Origin: Bacillus sp. IITD106
Lineage (GTDB): Bacteria; Bacillota; Bacilli; Bacillales; Bacillaceae_C
Direction of reading: 5' to 3'
Assembly: GCF_019459225.1 (NCBI RefSeq)
Contig: NZ_JAIAZY010000006.1
Coordinates: forward strand, 86,164-150,163
DNA: 64,000 bases
A program made the translations under genes and the position numbers. The notes below the pieces were generated by a model, which saw only the letters and a program-made list of their open reading frames with translations, did not search any database and was not told the DNA's origin. This document shows, piece after piece, positions 57,233 through 64,000 of the stretch; positions within the stretch are counted from its first letter, which is position 1, and every line of letters starts with the position of its first letter.

Positions 57233-58735
57233 TTATTGGACATCCTCCTTCAGTTCATTGAACATACCGGCATAATATTGGATATCACCTGCTTCATTTT
57301 TTACAGGACTAATCGTTAGCCACTCTTTGTACATTTCGCCATTTTTGCGCTTATTCCAAATTTCCCCTTCCCAAAAACCTTGCTCGCCAATTTTCTCCCA
57401 CATTACTTCATAAAAAGGTTTTCCATGCTTTCCGGAATGGAGAAAGCTTGGAGTTTTACCAGCAACCTCCTCTAAAGAATATCCTGTTACCTTTGTAAAT
57501 GCCGGATTGACTCGGACAATTTGACCATTCGGCTTCGTAAGCATAAATCCTGAAACAGTATGTTCCAATACGTTTTCACTGACAAATAATTTATCTTGGT
57601 GATACATCCATAACACTAAAATGAGGCTTGCGAGCGAAACTTGGGACAAAGCCATAAATCCAATCGCGTAATGGCCTGTTAGATTAAATAAAATCGTTAA
57701 CATAAGCGGTGGAAAAAAACCGCCAAGCCCTCCCATCATTGCTACAATCCCGTTGACGATTCCCGCTTGTTTTGAAAAATAAAGGGGGACAAGCTTAAAA
57801 ATCGTTCCATTTCCGATTCCAGCGCAAATCGCAACAGCAAGACATCCGATTGTGTAAATAGTGAGAGAAGGTGTAAAAGAAAGCAGAATTCCTGCTATTG
57901 TTAAGCCTGCAAATACGATGGCGAGAATTTTGAACGAATTAAATTTATCCCCGAGCCAACCTCCTACAGGCCGAAGTAAAGTAGCGAGGACTATAAATCC
58001 AGCCGTCCGCATTCCTGCATCTACTTTTTCCAAGCCGAAATGATTTACAAGAAAGTTTGGCAAGTAAATCGTAAAAGCTACGAACGAACCAAATGTAATA
58101 AAATAAAACAAACTCAAAAACCATAATTTTTGGTTTGTATAAACACTTTTAATCTGTTTTATAACTGGTGCGCGTACTTTAGCTTCTTTTCGATCCCCTA
58201 AAAGAAAATTAAGTAAAGCAAATAAGGCCATTAATACAATGTAAAATAAAACAGTCCTTCGCCAACCGTACATATTTGCAAGTACAGGCGCGGCAAAACT
58301 TGTGATTGCTGTTCCAATATTCCCCATACCATATATTCCGTTAATAAAACCGTGCTTTTCCTTCGGATAGTATTTAGGCAAAGAAGTGACGCCAACTGAA
58401 AAAATGGCACCGCCAACACCAATGAATAAACCGCCAATGATTAAATCCGCCATGGAATCAGCTATACTGACATAGTAAATAGGAAACAATAGAACGATGA
58501 AACTGATGAAAAATAGAATTCTAGCTCCAAAGCGATTTGTCCAATAACCAATCGGAACTCTTAAAAACGAACCCAAAATAACCGGAACAGCCGTCACCCA
58601 AGCAATTTGCCCTGATTTAAGCGGGATATCAGTCGTGATGAAAGGCATAAGCGATGACAATATAACCCAAACCATAAACCCTGCAACTAGGCTGCCTGTT
58701 TGCAACGTTAACTGAAAACCACCACGATTCATCAA
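57233..58735 (-). CDS. Nitrate/nitrite transporter (NarK type) fused to a PAS domain
   Basis: A 500-residue protein. Residues 1-385 are a 12-helix MFS transporter of the nitrate/nitrite porter group, with the RVPIGYWTNRFGAR loop and the glycine-rich GIGNGTIFKLVPLYF and GIVNGIVAMMGGLGGFFPP motifs. Residues about 393-500 form a PAS domain (GFMLTKPNGQIVRVNPAFTK, then GYSLEEVAGK, GFWEGEIWNKRKNGEMY and YYAGMFNELKE), cytoplasmic if the topology is standard. No output domain follows. It lies 74 bases upstream of narG on the same strand. The PAS part may gate transport by redox, haem or ligand sensing, which is inferred. Confidence 0.9.
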   Translation of the reverse strand: MMNRGGFQLTLQTGSLVAGFMVWVILSSLMPFITTDIPLKSGQIAWVTAVPVILGSFLRVPIGYWTNRFGARILFFISFIVLLFPIYYVSIADSMADLIIGGLFIGVGGAIFSVGVTSLPKYYPKEKHGFINGIYGMGNIGTAITSFAAPVLANMYGWRRTVLFYIVLMALFALLNFLLGDRKEAKVRAPVIKQIKSVYTNQKLWFLSLFYFITFGSFVAFTIYLPNFLVNHFGLEKVDAGMRTAGFIVLATLLRPVGGWLGDKFNSFKILAIVFAGLTIAGILLSFTPSLTIYTIGCLAVAICAGIGNGTIFKLVPLYFSKQAGIVNGIVAMMGGLGGFFPPLMLTILFNLTGHYAIGFMALSQVSLASLILVLWMYHQDKLFVSENVLEHTVSGFMLTKPNGQIVRVNPAFTKVTGYSLEEVAGKTPSFLHSGKHGKPFYEVMWEKIGEQGFWEGEIWNKRKNGEMYKEWLTISPVKNEAGDIQYYAGMFNELKEDVQ

Positions 58736-58787
58736 TTCCTCCTCCTTTCCTATCTTTTACCTTTCCTATTCATGGATAAAACATACT

Positions 58788-58858
58788 AATCTATCCTATT
58801 TTTAAAATTGGCTGAAAATGTTTAAAAAGAGACCCTTAAATGAATCTATCCCTATATT
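58788..58858 (-). promoter_or_regulatory. Direct repeat upstream of the narK-PAS gene
   Basis: AATCTATCCTATT (58788-58800) and AATCTATCCCTAT (58843-58855) lie 55 bp apart in the region upstream of the transporter gene. No FNR-type TGTGA-N6-TCACA site is seen here or between the transporter gene and narG. The repeats are candidate operators for an unidentified regulator. Confidence 0.3.
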
Positions 58859-58900
58859 ACATCTCTTCAATTAGTATATTTGCCAATGTTCTCGATCTTG

Positions 58901-59260
58901 CTAAGATTCCTGCTCTAAATAACTTTTAACATCCAGATTCTTTACTAGACTCTTTGGAGCAACAAGACTCCAGCCCTTGATTAACAATCCACGTAATTCC
59001 AATTGATCGATTAGATCCATCCTAACTACCATATAATTGAGATTGGAATACTTGGAAGGTACGCTAAAAATAGTTGGATCCATTTCCGTGTACACCATTC
59101 GATCCTCTTGCGTCGTTTTCAAGATTAGGGATGTCCCATCTTCCTGAATGGTCGCAAATATTTTATTTCGAACTCTAAACGAAGGTTTTCCCCAATGATC
59201 CCGTTCCTCCACTTCCGGCAAGGAGAGAGCGAGAGTCCTTACACTTTCTACCGTGTTCAT
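58901..59260 (-). CDS. MmcQ/YjbR-family protein
   Basis: A 119-residue protein of the MmcQ/YjbR fold, with the family start SLPEVEERDHWGKPSFRVRNKIFAT and the end GWSLVAPKSL. These small proteins have a DNA-binding-like double-wing fold and no settled function. It is monocistronic. Confidence 0.85.
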   Translation of the reverse strand: MNTVESVRTLALSLPEVEERDHWGKPSFRVRNKIFATIQEDGTSLILKTTQEDRMVYTEMDPTIFSVPSKYSNLNYMVVRMDLIDQLELRGLLIKGWSLVAPKSLVKNLDVKSYLEQES

Positions 59261-59379
59261 TTTGAAATTTCCCCTTTCTTCGATTTTCCTTCTTCATGAC
59301 TTAATTCTTAATGTTCCATTCTTTACGTCTAATGTATTATCCTGCACTTTTTAGAGTTTTCCAGTCACAAAATCAACAT

Positions 59380-59412
59380 AAAATGGCTCAGAGTTTCTCC
59401 TCTGAGCCATAA
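59380..59412 (-). terminator. Terminator of the siderophore ABC operon
   Basis: TGGCTCAGAG / CTCTGAGCCA perfect 10-bp stem, followed on the minus strand by TTTTAT, 40 bases past the ATPase stop. Confidence 0.8.
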
Positions 59413-59451
59413 CTTTATACAAATTTTTGTTTTTAAAATTTAATCGTACGA

Positions 59452-60213
59452 TTACGAATTAAAATACACACATATCCTACAGTTATTCATTTGTTTAATT
59501 GGAATATCCATATCATAAATCTCTTTCAAAGATTCAGATTGAATGATTTCCTCCGTAGGTCCGTCTTTTACGACCCGGCCATTTTTTAAAGCAACAATTC
59601 TATCAGAATATACGGAAGCAAAGTTAATATCATGAAGGACGATGACAACCGTTTTTCCAAGATCATCCACTAGTCTCCGCAAAATTTTCATAATTTGAAC
59701 GGAATGCTTCATGTCCAAATTATTTAAAGGCTCATCTAGTAAAATATAATCCGTATCTTGAGCGATGACCATGGCGATAAAGGCCCGTTGACGCTGCCCG
59801 CCTGAAAGTTCTTCAATATAAGCATCTTCCATATCAGTCAAAGCCATATATTCAAGGGCTTCGTCTACTTTTTGTTTGTCTTCGGCAGTCAGTCTCCCTT
59901 TCGAATACGGAAATCTTCCGAATGAAACAAGCTCTCGAACAGTTAATCGAACATTCATGTAGTTGGACTGCTTCAATATGGAAACCTTTTTTGAGAACTC
60001 ATTTGATTTCATTCCTCGAGCATCGTTTTTATCAACGAGGACTTCCCCAGTATCGGCATCGAGCAGCCGGCTCACCATCGATAATAAAGTTGATTTTCCC
60101 GCCCCATTCGGTCCAATAAAGGAAGTGATTTGCCCTCTTTGTATATCAACGGTCACATCTTCTACGACACGTTTTTTTCCATACATTTTCGATAAACCCA
60201 ATACTTCTATCAT
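59452..60213 (-). CDS. Iron-siderophore ABC transporter ATPase (YclP-like)
   Basis: A 253-residue FecE-type ATPase: Walker A GPNGAGKSTL, signature LSGGQRQRAFIAM, Walker B YILLDEPLNNLD and switch His in VLHDINFA. It is the last gene of a three-gene operon and overlaps the permease gene by 4 bases. The set resembles B. subtilis yclNOP, the petrobactin importer. Confidence 0.9.
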   Translation of the reverse strand: MIEVLGLSKMYGKKRVVEDVTVDIQRGQITSFIGPNGAGKSTLLSMVSRLLDADTGEVLVDKNDARGMKSNEFSKKVSILKQSNYMNVRLTVRELVSFGRFPYSKGRLTAEDKQKVDEALEYMALTDMEDAYIEELSGGQRQRAFIAMVIAQDTDYILLDEPLNNLDMKHSVQIMKILRRLVDDLGKTVVIVLHDINFASVYSDRIVALKNGRVVKDGPTEEIIQSESLKEIYDMDIPIKQMNNCRICVYFNS

Positions 60214-61160
60214 GCAGATCGACTCTCCCTCAGTAATAAATAAATGAAATACACTCCGCCAATGAAGTTAATAATAACACTTAGCGTTGTTGAAAACGTA
60301 AATATCCTCTCCACAACCCATTGTCCCCCAACGAGTGCTATCACACTCATCAGCGCTGCCCCACTAATTAAAATACTATGTTTATACGTTTTAAAAAATT
60401 GATACGATAAATTCGCCACGATTAACCCGAAAAAAGTGATAGGTCCTACTAGCGCTGTTGAAACGGAAATCAAAATAGCAGAGATGACGAGCATTTGTTT
60501 CACAATTTTGTCGTAAGCCACTCCTAGATTAATAGCTGTTTCTCTTCCCAATGACAATACATCCAAGTAAGGAATGGATCTCCATCCAACCAAAATCACG
60601 ATTCCAATGACGAGTAAAGATAACCATACAAGGTCTCCGTTCACATTATTAAAACTGGCAAACATTTTATCTTGTACAATTTGGAATTCATTCGGATCAA
60701 TTAACACTTGTAAAAAGGTTGAAATACTTTGGAAAAAGGTTCCGACAATAATTCCTACCAATAACAAAAAGTAAATCGGACGCTGACCTTTTTTAAATAA
60801 AAACTGATAAATGAGTAATGCGAAAACGACCATAGTCAGAACGGATAATATAAAATTAACCTGCTTATTTACGATCGTAATATGATTCGATCCTAAAAAG
60901 AAAATCGCCAATGTTTGAATAAGCAAATATAGGGAATCCAGTCCCATAATGCTCGGAGTTAAAATTCGGTTGTGAGTGATCGTCTGGAATACGACCGTTG
61001 CATAAGAAATGGCGAGCCCCGTCAACACCATGGCGAGTACTTTTATTCCTCTTCGCGGCAAGGCATAGTCAAAGCTGCCATTCAATTGATGAAATAAATA
61101 AAGTCCCAGGCAGACTGCAGCGATCAGTGCTAAGCTTGCAATTTTCATAGAATTACGCAT
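60210..61160 (-). CDS. Iron-siderophore ABC permease (YclO-like)
   Basis: A 316-residue FecCD-family permease with about nine helices, starting at the ATG at 61160 (MRNSMKIAS) which has GGAGGAAGG upstream and overlaps the preceding permease stop. The frame is open 18 codons further but that is not family sequence. The glycine-rich SLGRETAINLGVAYDK segment is the ATPase coupling helix. Confidence 0.9.
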   Translation of the reverse strand: MRNSMKIASLALIAAVCLGLYLFHQLNGSFDYALPRRGIKVLAMVLTGLAISYATVVFQTITHNRILTPSIMGLDSLYLLIQTLAIFFLGSNHITIVNKQVNFILSVLTMVVFALLIYQFLFKKGQRPIYFLLLVGIIVGTFFQSISTFLQVLIDPNEFQIVQDKMFASFNNVNGDLVWLSLLVIGIVILVGWRSIPYLDVLSLGRETAINLGVAYDKIVKQMLVISAILISVSTALVGPITFFGLIVANLSYQFFKTYKHSILISGAALMSVIALVGGQWVVERIFTFSTTLSVIINFIGGVYFIYLLLRESRSA

Positions 61161-62103
61161 ACGCCTTCCTCCGGAACAGTAAATATAAGAAAATACCGCT
61201 TCCGATGACTCCAACCATTAAGCTGATGGAAATTTCATATGGATAAATAAGCACACGGCCTAAAATATCGCATATGAGCAGGAAAATTGCGCCTAAAAGC
61301 GCTGTATGCGGCAATGTCTTTTGCAAGTGGTCGCCTTTTGCAATCGAAACAATGTTGGGGATGATTAAACCAAGAAACGGAATCATCCCGACCGTAAGTA
61401 CGACTGTAGCGGTAATGAGAGCTACAAGAATTAAACCGATATTTACGACCCGCTTATAAGCAAGGCCTAAATTTTTGGAAAAGTCCTCTCCCATCCCTGC
61501 CACTGTAAAGCGATTCGCATATAAGTAAGCGATAACTAGTACAGGAATGCTAATATAAAGGAGTTCATAACGACCTTTCATAATCATTGAAAAATCCCCC
61601 TGAAGCCAGGCGGACATATTTTGAATGACGTCTGCGCGATACGCAAAAAACGTTGTAATAGAAGACAATATATTCCCAAACATTAAACCAACAAGAGGAA
61701 TAAAGATAGCATCTTTAAACTTAATTCGGTCTAATATTTGCATAAAAAGCAACGTACCGCCAAGGGCAAAAGCAAAAGCAACAATCATTTTTTCAAGTGT
61801 TGACGCATTTGCGAATAAAAGCATGGAAACAAGAATCCCAAGCCTTGTTGCATCTAGCGTTCCGGCTGTTGTGGGCGATACAAATTTATTGCGGCTTAGC
61901 TGCTGCATAATAAGACCAGCAATACTCATTCCAGAACCAGCTAAGATAATTGCCATCAATCTCGGCAAGCGGCTTATAAGAAAAATCTGCGTTTCTTCCG
62001 ACTTAAAATTTAGCAGATCTAAAGGAGTGATATTGCTGACACCAATAAATAACGAAAGCAACGATGTCAGTATTAATGTAATGATTAAGTATTTTATTTT
62101 CAT
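61153..62103 (-). CDS. Iron-siderophore ABC permease (YclN-like)
   Basis: A 316-residue FecCD permease, first gene of the operon. Family blocks are LPRLMAIILAGSGMSIAGLIMQQLSRN and VGMIPFLGLIIPNI. GGAG lies 10 bases before the ATG. Two Fur boxes stand upstream. No substrate-binding lipoprotein gene is present beside the three genes, unlike yclNOPQ. Confidence 0.91.
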   Translation of the reverse strand: MKIKYLIITLILTSLLSLFIGVSNITPLDLLNFKSEETQIFLISRLPRLMAIILAGSGMSIAGLIMQQLSRNKFVSPTTAGTLDATRLGILVSMLLFANASTLEKMIVAFAFALGGTLLFMQILDRIKFKDAIFIPLVGLMFGNILSSITTFFAYRADVIQNMSAWLQGDFSMIMKGRYELLYISIPVLVIAYLYANRFTVAGMGEDFSKNLGLAYKRVVNIGLILVALITATVVLTVGMIPFLGLIIPNIVSIAKGDHLQKTLPHTALLGAIFLLICDILGRVLIYPYEISISLMVGVIGSGIFLYLLFRRKAYA

Positions 62104-62176
62104 AGAAGAAAACTCCGAATATATATTAAGTAGTTTTTACCTAGGTATAAAAGTATATTAAATAAATAATTTAATT

Positions 62177-62191
62177 GAAAATGATTATCAA
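62177..62191. promoter_or_regulatory. Fur box (proximal)
   Basis: TGAAAATGATTATCA matches the 7-1-7 Fur consensus TGATAATnATTATCA at all but one position. It lies 74 bases upstream of the permease gene. Confidence 0.85.
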
Positions 62192-62239
62192 TACTTCAAA
62201 TTCATTATAGCACGAAGGGTTTTCAAGTCAACTTATAAC

Positions 62240-62254
62240 TGATAATCATTATCA
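62240..62254. promoter_or_regulatory. Fur box (distal)
   Basis: TGATAATCATTATCA is a perfect 7-1-7 Fur box, 63 bp from the proximal one and nearer the cstA-like gene. It may act on the siderophore operon, the cstA-like gene or both. Confidence 0.85.
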
Positions 62255-62321
62255 GTAAAATGCAAATTATGAACATTCTCTAACATAATGCCCTATCCAA
62301 ACTAGGTTCTATATGCTAGAA

Positions 62322-62335
62322 TGTAAGCGCATTCA
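62322..62335 (+). promoter_or_regulatory. CcpA cre site at the cstA-like promoter
   Basis: TGTAAGCGCATTCA fits the cre core TGnAAnCGnnnnCA and lies just after a TAGAAT -10-like box (62317-62322) and 23 bases before the start codon. Repression while preferred carbon is present would suit a carbon-starvation transporter. Confidence 0.65.
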
Positions 62336-62357
62336 TTAATAATGAGGAGGCATGTAC

Positions 62358-63845
62358 ATGGTTACTTTTTTTGCGGCAATCATTTTGTTAGTCGTAAGTT
62401 ATTTCACGTATGGAAAGTATGTTGAAAAGATTTTTGGGGTAAAAGAAAATCGCAAAACTCCGGCTTACACGCTTGCAGATGGTTTGGATTATGTGCCAAT
62501 GGGTAAACAGCGCAACTCTCTCATTCAATTACTTAATATCGCTGGAGTCGGTCCTATTTTTGGACCTATAATGGGGGCATTATACGGACCGGTTGCTTTT
62601 CTCTGGATTGTATTTGGCGCAATCTTTGCGGGTGCAGTACATGATTATTTAACTGGTATGATCTCGCTAAGAAATCGTGGAGCCCACTTGCCGGAGCTTG
62701 CCGGAGCTTGCCGGAGCTTGCCGGAGCTTGCCGGAATGTTTCTAGGCAAAGTCTTTAAGCATGTCGTCAACGCCTTTTCCATTCTCCTGCTCATTCTTGT
62801 CGGAACTGTGTTCGTTACTGCACCAGCCGAACTTCTTGGAGATTTAACAAAGGGATGGATGTCAGTAGGTGTCTGGGTAGCCATTATTTTTGTTTATTAC
62901 CTGTTAGCTACATTACTCCCTATTGATAAAATTATTGGAAGGCTCTATCCGATTTTTGGATTGATTCTATTGATTAGTGCTGTTGGAATTGGTGGTGCAC
63001 TTGTTTTCCAAGGACATCCTATTCCTGAGCTTAGCTTTACAAATATGCACCCTGATAATCTACCTATTTTTCCAATCCTTTTCATTACGATTGCATGCGG
63101 AGCATTATCTGGATTTCACGCAACACAGTCACCAATTATCTCACGTACAACTCAAAGAGAATCACAAGGGCGCTATATTTTTTATGGAATGATGATTGCA
63201 GAGGCCATTATCGCTATGATCTGGGCTGCAGCAGCCATGTCCATATTTGATGGAACTTCATTAAATCAATTGCTTGCTGAAGTAGGACCTGCTGGAATTG
63301 TAAAAGAGGTTTCCGTCACGACACTTGGAGCAGTATTCGGAACGATTGCTGTTCTCGGAGTTATCGTCCTACCAATTACTTCTGGTGACACAGCATTCAG
63401 AAGTGCCCGTATGATTATTGCAGATTATATTAGACTTGGCCAAAAGAAATTTGGAAATCGCCTATGGATTGCCCTTCCGATGTTTGCGGTATCCGTCATC
63501 CTAACACAAATGGATTTCAATATTCTTTGGAGATATTTTGCATGGGCTAACCAAACAACAGCAATGATTGCTTTGTGGATTTGCGCCATGTATCTTGCAT
63601 TACAGAAGAAAAATTATTGGATCGCTGCCATCCCAGCTGTTTTTATAACGATGACCACATTCACGTTTATTTTAAATGCAAAGATTGGATTTAATTTATC
63701 AATGACCATGTCCTACATCGTAGCAAGTATCGGGACAATCATTATTATTGCGGGTTTCTTCATGGGGCTAAAAGTAAAGCTCGATGCTGCTGAAAAAGGA
63801 ATAAAACCGATTATCCTTGATGACGGATTAGGTAAAGCGTCGTAA
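62358..63845 (+). CDS. cstA: Carbon starvation CstA-family transporter
   Basis: A 495-residue transporter with about 13-14 helices, shorter than the 600-700-residue classic CstA but within the family range. Family blocks are QLLNIAGVGPIFGPIMGALYGP, VHDYLTGMISLRNRGAHLPEL, SGFHATQSPIISRTTQRE, and VLPITSGDTAFRSARMI. CstA proteins import pyruvate or peptides. The ATG at 62358 is 7 bases from AGGAGG; the ATG at 62352 is only one base from it. Residues about 110-126 contain an unusual repeat-derived insertion, described separately. Confidence 0.9.
   Translation: MVTFFAAIILLVVSYFTYGKYVEKIFGVKENRKTPAYTLADGLDYVPMGKQRNSLIQLLNIAGVGPIFGPIMGALYGPVAFLWIVFGAIFAGAVHDYLTGMISLRNRGAHLPELAGACRSLPELAGMFLGKVFKHVVNAFSILLLILVGTVFVTAPAELLGDLTKGWMSVGVWVAIIFVYYLLATLLPIDKIIGRLYPIFGLILLISAVGIGGALVFQGHPIPELSFTNMHPDNLPIFPILFITIACGALSGFHATQSPIISRTTQRESQGRYIFYGMMIAEAIIAMIWAAAAMSIFDGTSLNQLLAEVGPAGIVKEVSVTTLGAVFGTIAVLGVIVLPITSGDTAFRSARMIIADYIRLGQKKFGNRLWIALPMFAVSVILTQMDFNILWRYFAWANQTTAMIALWICAMYLALQKKNYWIAAIPAVFITMTTFTFILNAKIGFNLSMTMSYIVASIGTIIIIAGFFMGLKVKLDAAEKGIKPIILDDGLGKAS
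62687..62735 (+). repeat. 10-bp tandem repeat inside cstA, 4.9 copies
   Basis: Four perfect copies of CTTGCCGGAG followed by CTTGCCGGA. The reading frame across it is LPELAGACRSLPELAG. Two units are what the family sequence HLPELAGMFLG needs, so three extra units (30 bp, 10 residues) have been added and keep the frame. Because the unit is 10 bp, gain or loss of one or two copies would shift the frame. Confidence 0.95.
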
Positions 63846-63869
63846 TAAATAAAGAACATTGCGCTTAAA

Positions 63870-64000
63870 TGCGGTTGTTGGTTTCCGCTACAGGCGCTTC
63901 GCTTTCCGTGGGCGGTACGGGGAGCCTCCTCGGCGCAAAAGCGCCTGTGGGGTCTCCCCTGCCCCGTATTCTCACAGGAGTCTTCGCGCCTTCCGCTCCA
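63870..64000 (+). repeat. GC-rich interspersed repeat at the right edge
   Basis: Starts GCGGTTGTTGGTTTCCGCTA and continues with strong internal complementarity (GGGGAGCCTCC... against GGTCTCCCC, CAGGCGCTTCGC against GCGCCTG). Its base composition differs from the neighbours. I recall closely similar repeats in Bacillaceae intergenic DNA, but cannot confirm it here. It may continue beyond the window. Confidence 0.6.

Noticed and set aside
61625..62161. 178-codon open frame on the plus strand
   Set aside because: Antisense shadow of the YclN-like permease gene, with no ribosome binding site or recognisable product.

Overview
The window is about 64 kb of low-GC chromosomal DNA from a Bacillota bacterium, most likely family Bacillaceae or a close relative. 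The evidence is gene content and order like Bacillus (ilv/leu cluster, natAB with natRK, bmrCD-type ABC pair, ytr-like GntR/ABC operon, narGHJI with a narK-type gene), four T-box leaders, strong AGGAGG ribosome binding sites, sigma-A promoters, and matches to CodY, CcpA and Fur box consensus sequences. I cannot name the species. I see no rRNA, tRNA, CRISPR array, prophage or intact insertion sequence.

Layout. 0.2-6 kb: a CopD-like membrane protein, then a leftward MMPL exporter / CtaG-like / two-component cluster whose promoter carries an 11-bp direct repeat. 6-10.8 kb: a GNAT enzyme, an uncharacterised membrane protein, an archaeal-type prolyl-tRNA synthetase under a proline T-box, and an AAC(3)-family acetyltransferase. 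10.9-12.9 kb: a YtrA-like repressor with an ABC transporter and an operator palindrome. 12.9-24.1 kb: the branched-chain amino acid cluster ilvE-ilvD-[promoter, T-box]-ilvB-ilvH-ilvC-leuA-leuB-leuC-leuD, with a CodY-type box at the distal promoter. 24.3-29.6 kb: a heptad-repeat coiled-coil protein, nested hairpin repeats, and a polyamine operon (XRE-cupin regulator, potABCD). 29.6-31.7 kb: a LysR regulator divergent from a YeiH-family membrane protein. 32.1-36.3 kb: a heterodimeric multidrug ABC exporter (bmrC/bmrD type) behind a leader-peptide and tandem-terminator attenuator. 36.4-40 kb: a peptide transporter and a stand-alone trpE preceded by two tandem tryptophan T-boxes. 40-43.7 kb: natAB and the divergent natR/natK pair. 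44-50 kb: a split threonine/serine exporter, DsbA-like protein, pheA, ppaC and a PBP2a-like lipoprotein. 50-58.7 kb: a respiratory nitrate reductase operon (narGHJI plus hemerythrin) preceded by a nitrate transporter fused to a PAS domain. 58.9-62.3 kb: a YjbR-like protein and an iron-siderophore ABC importer with two Fur boxes. 62.3-64 kb: a CstA-family transporter with a 10-bp tandem repeat inside the gene, then an interspersed repeat at the window edge.

Amino-acid supply is heavily regulated at the RNA level: T-boxes sense Pro (proS), probably Ile (ilvB) and Trp twice (trpE). CodY, CcpA and Fur sites add global nutrient control. The most distinctive items are the bmrCD-type attenuator, the possibly phase-variable repeat in the cstA gene, the transporter-PAS fusion, the nested hairpin repeats, and the two direct-repeat operators that match response regulators encoded beside them.
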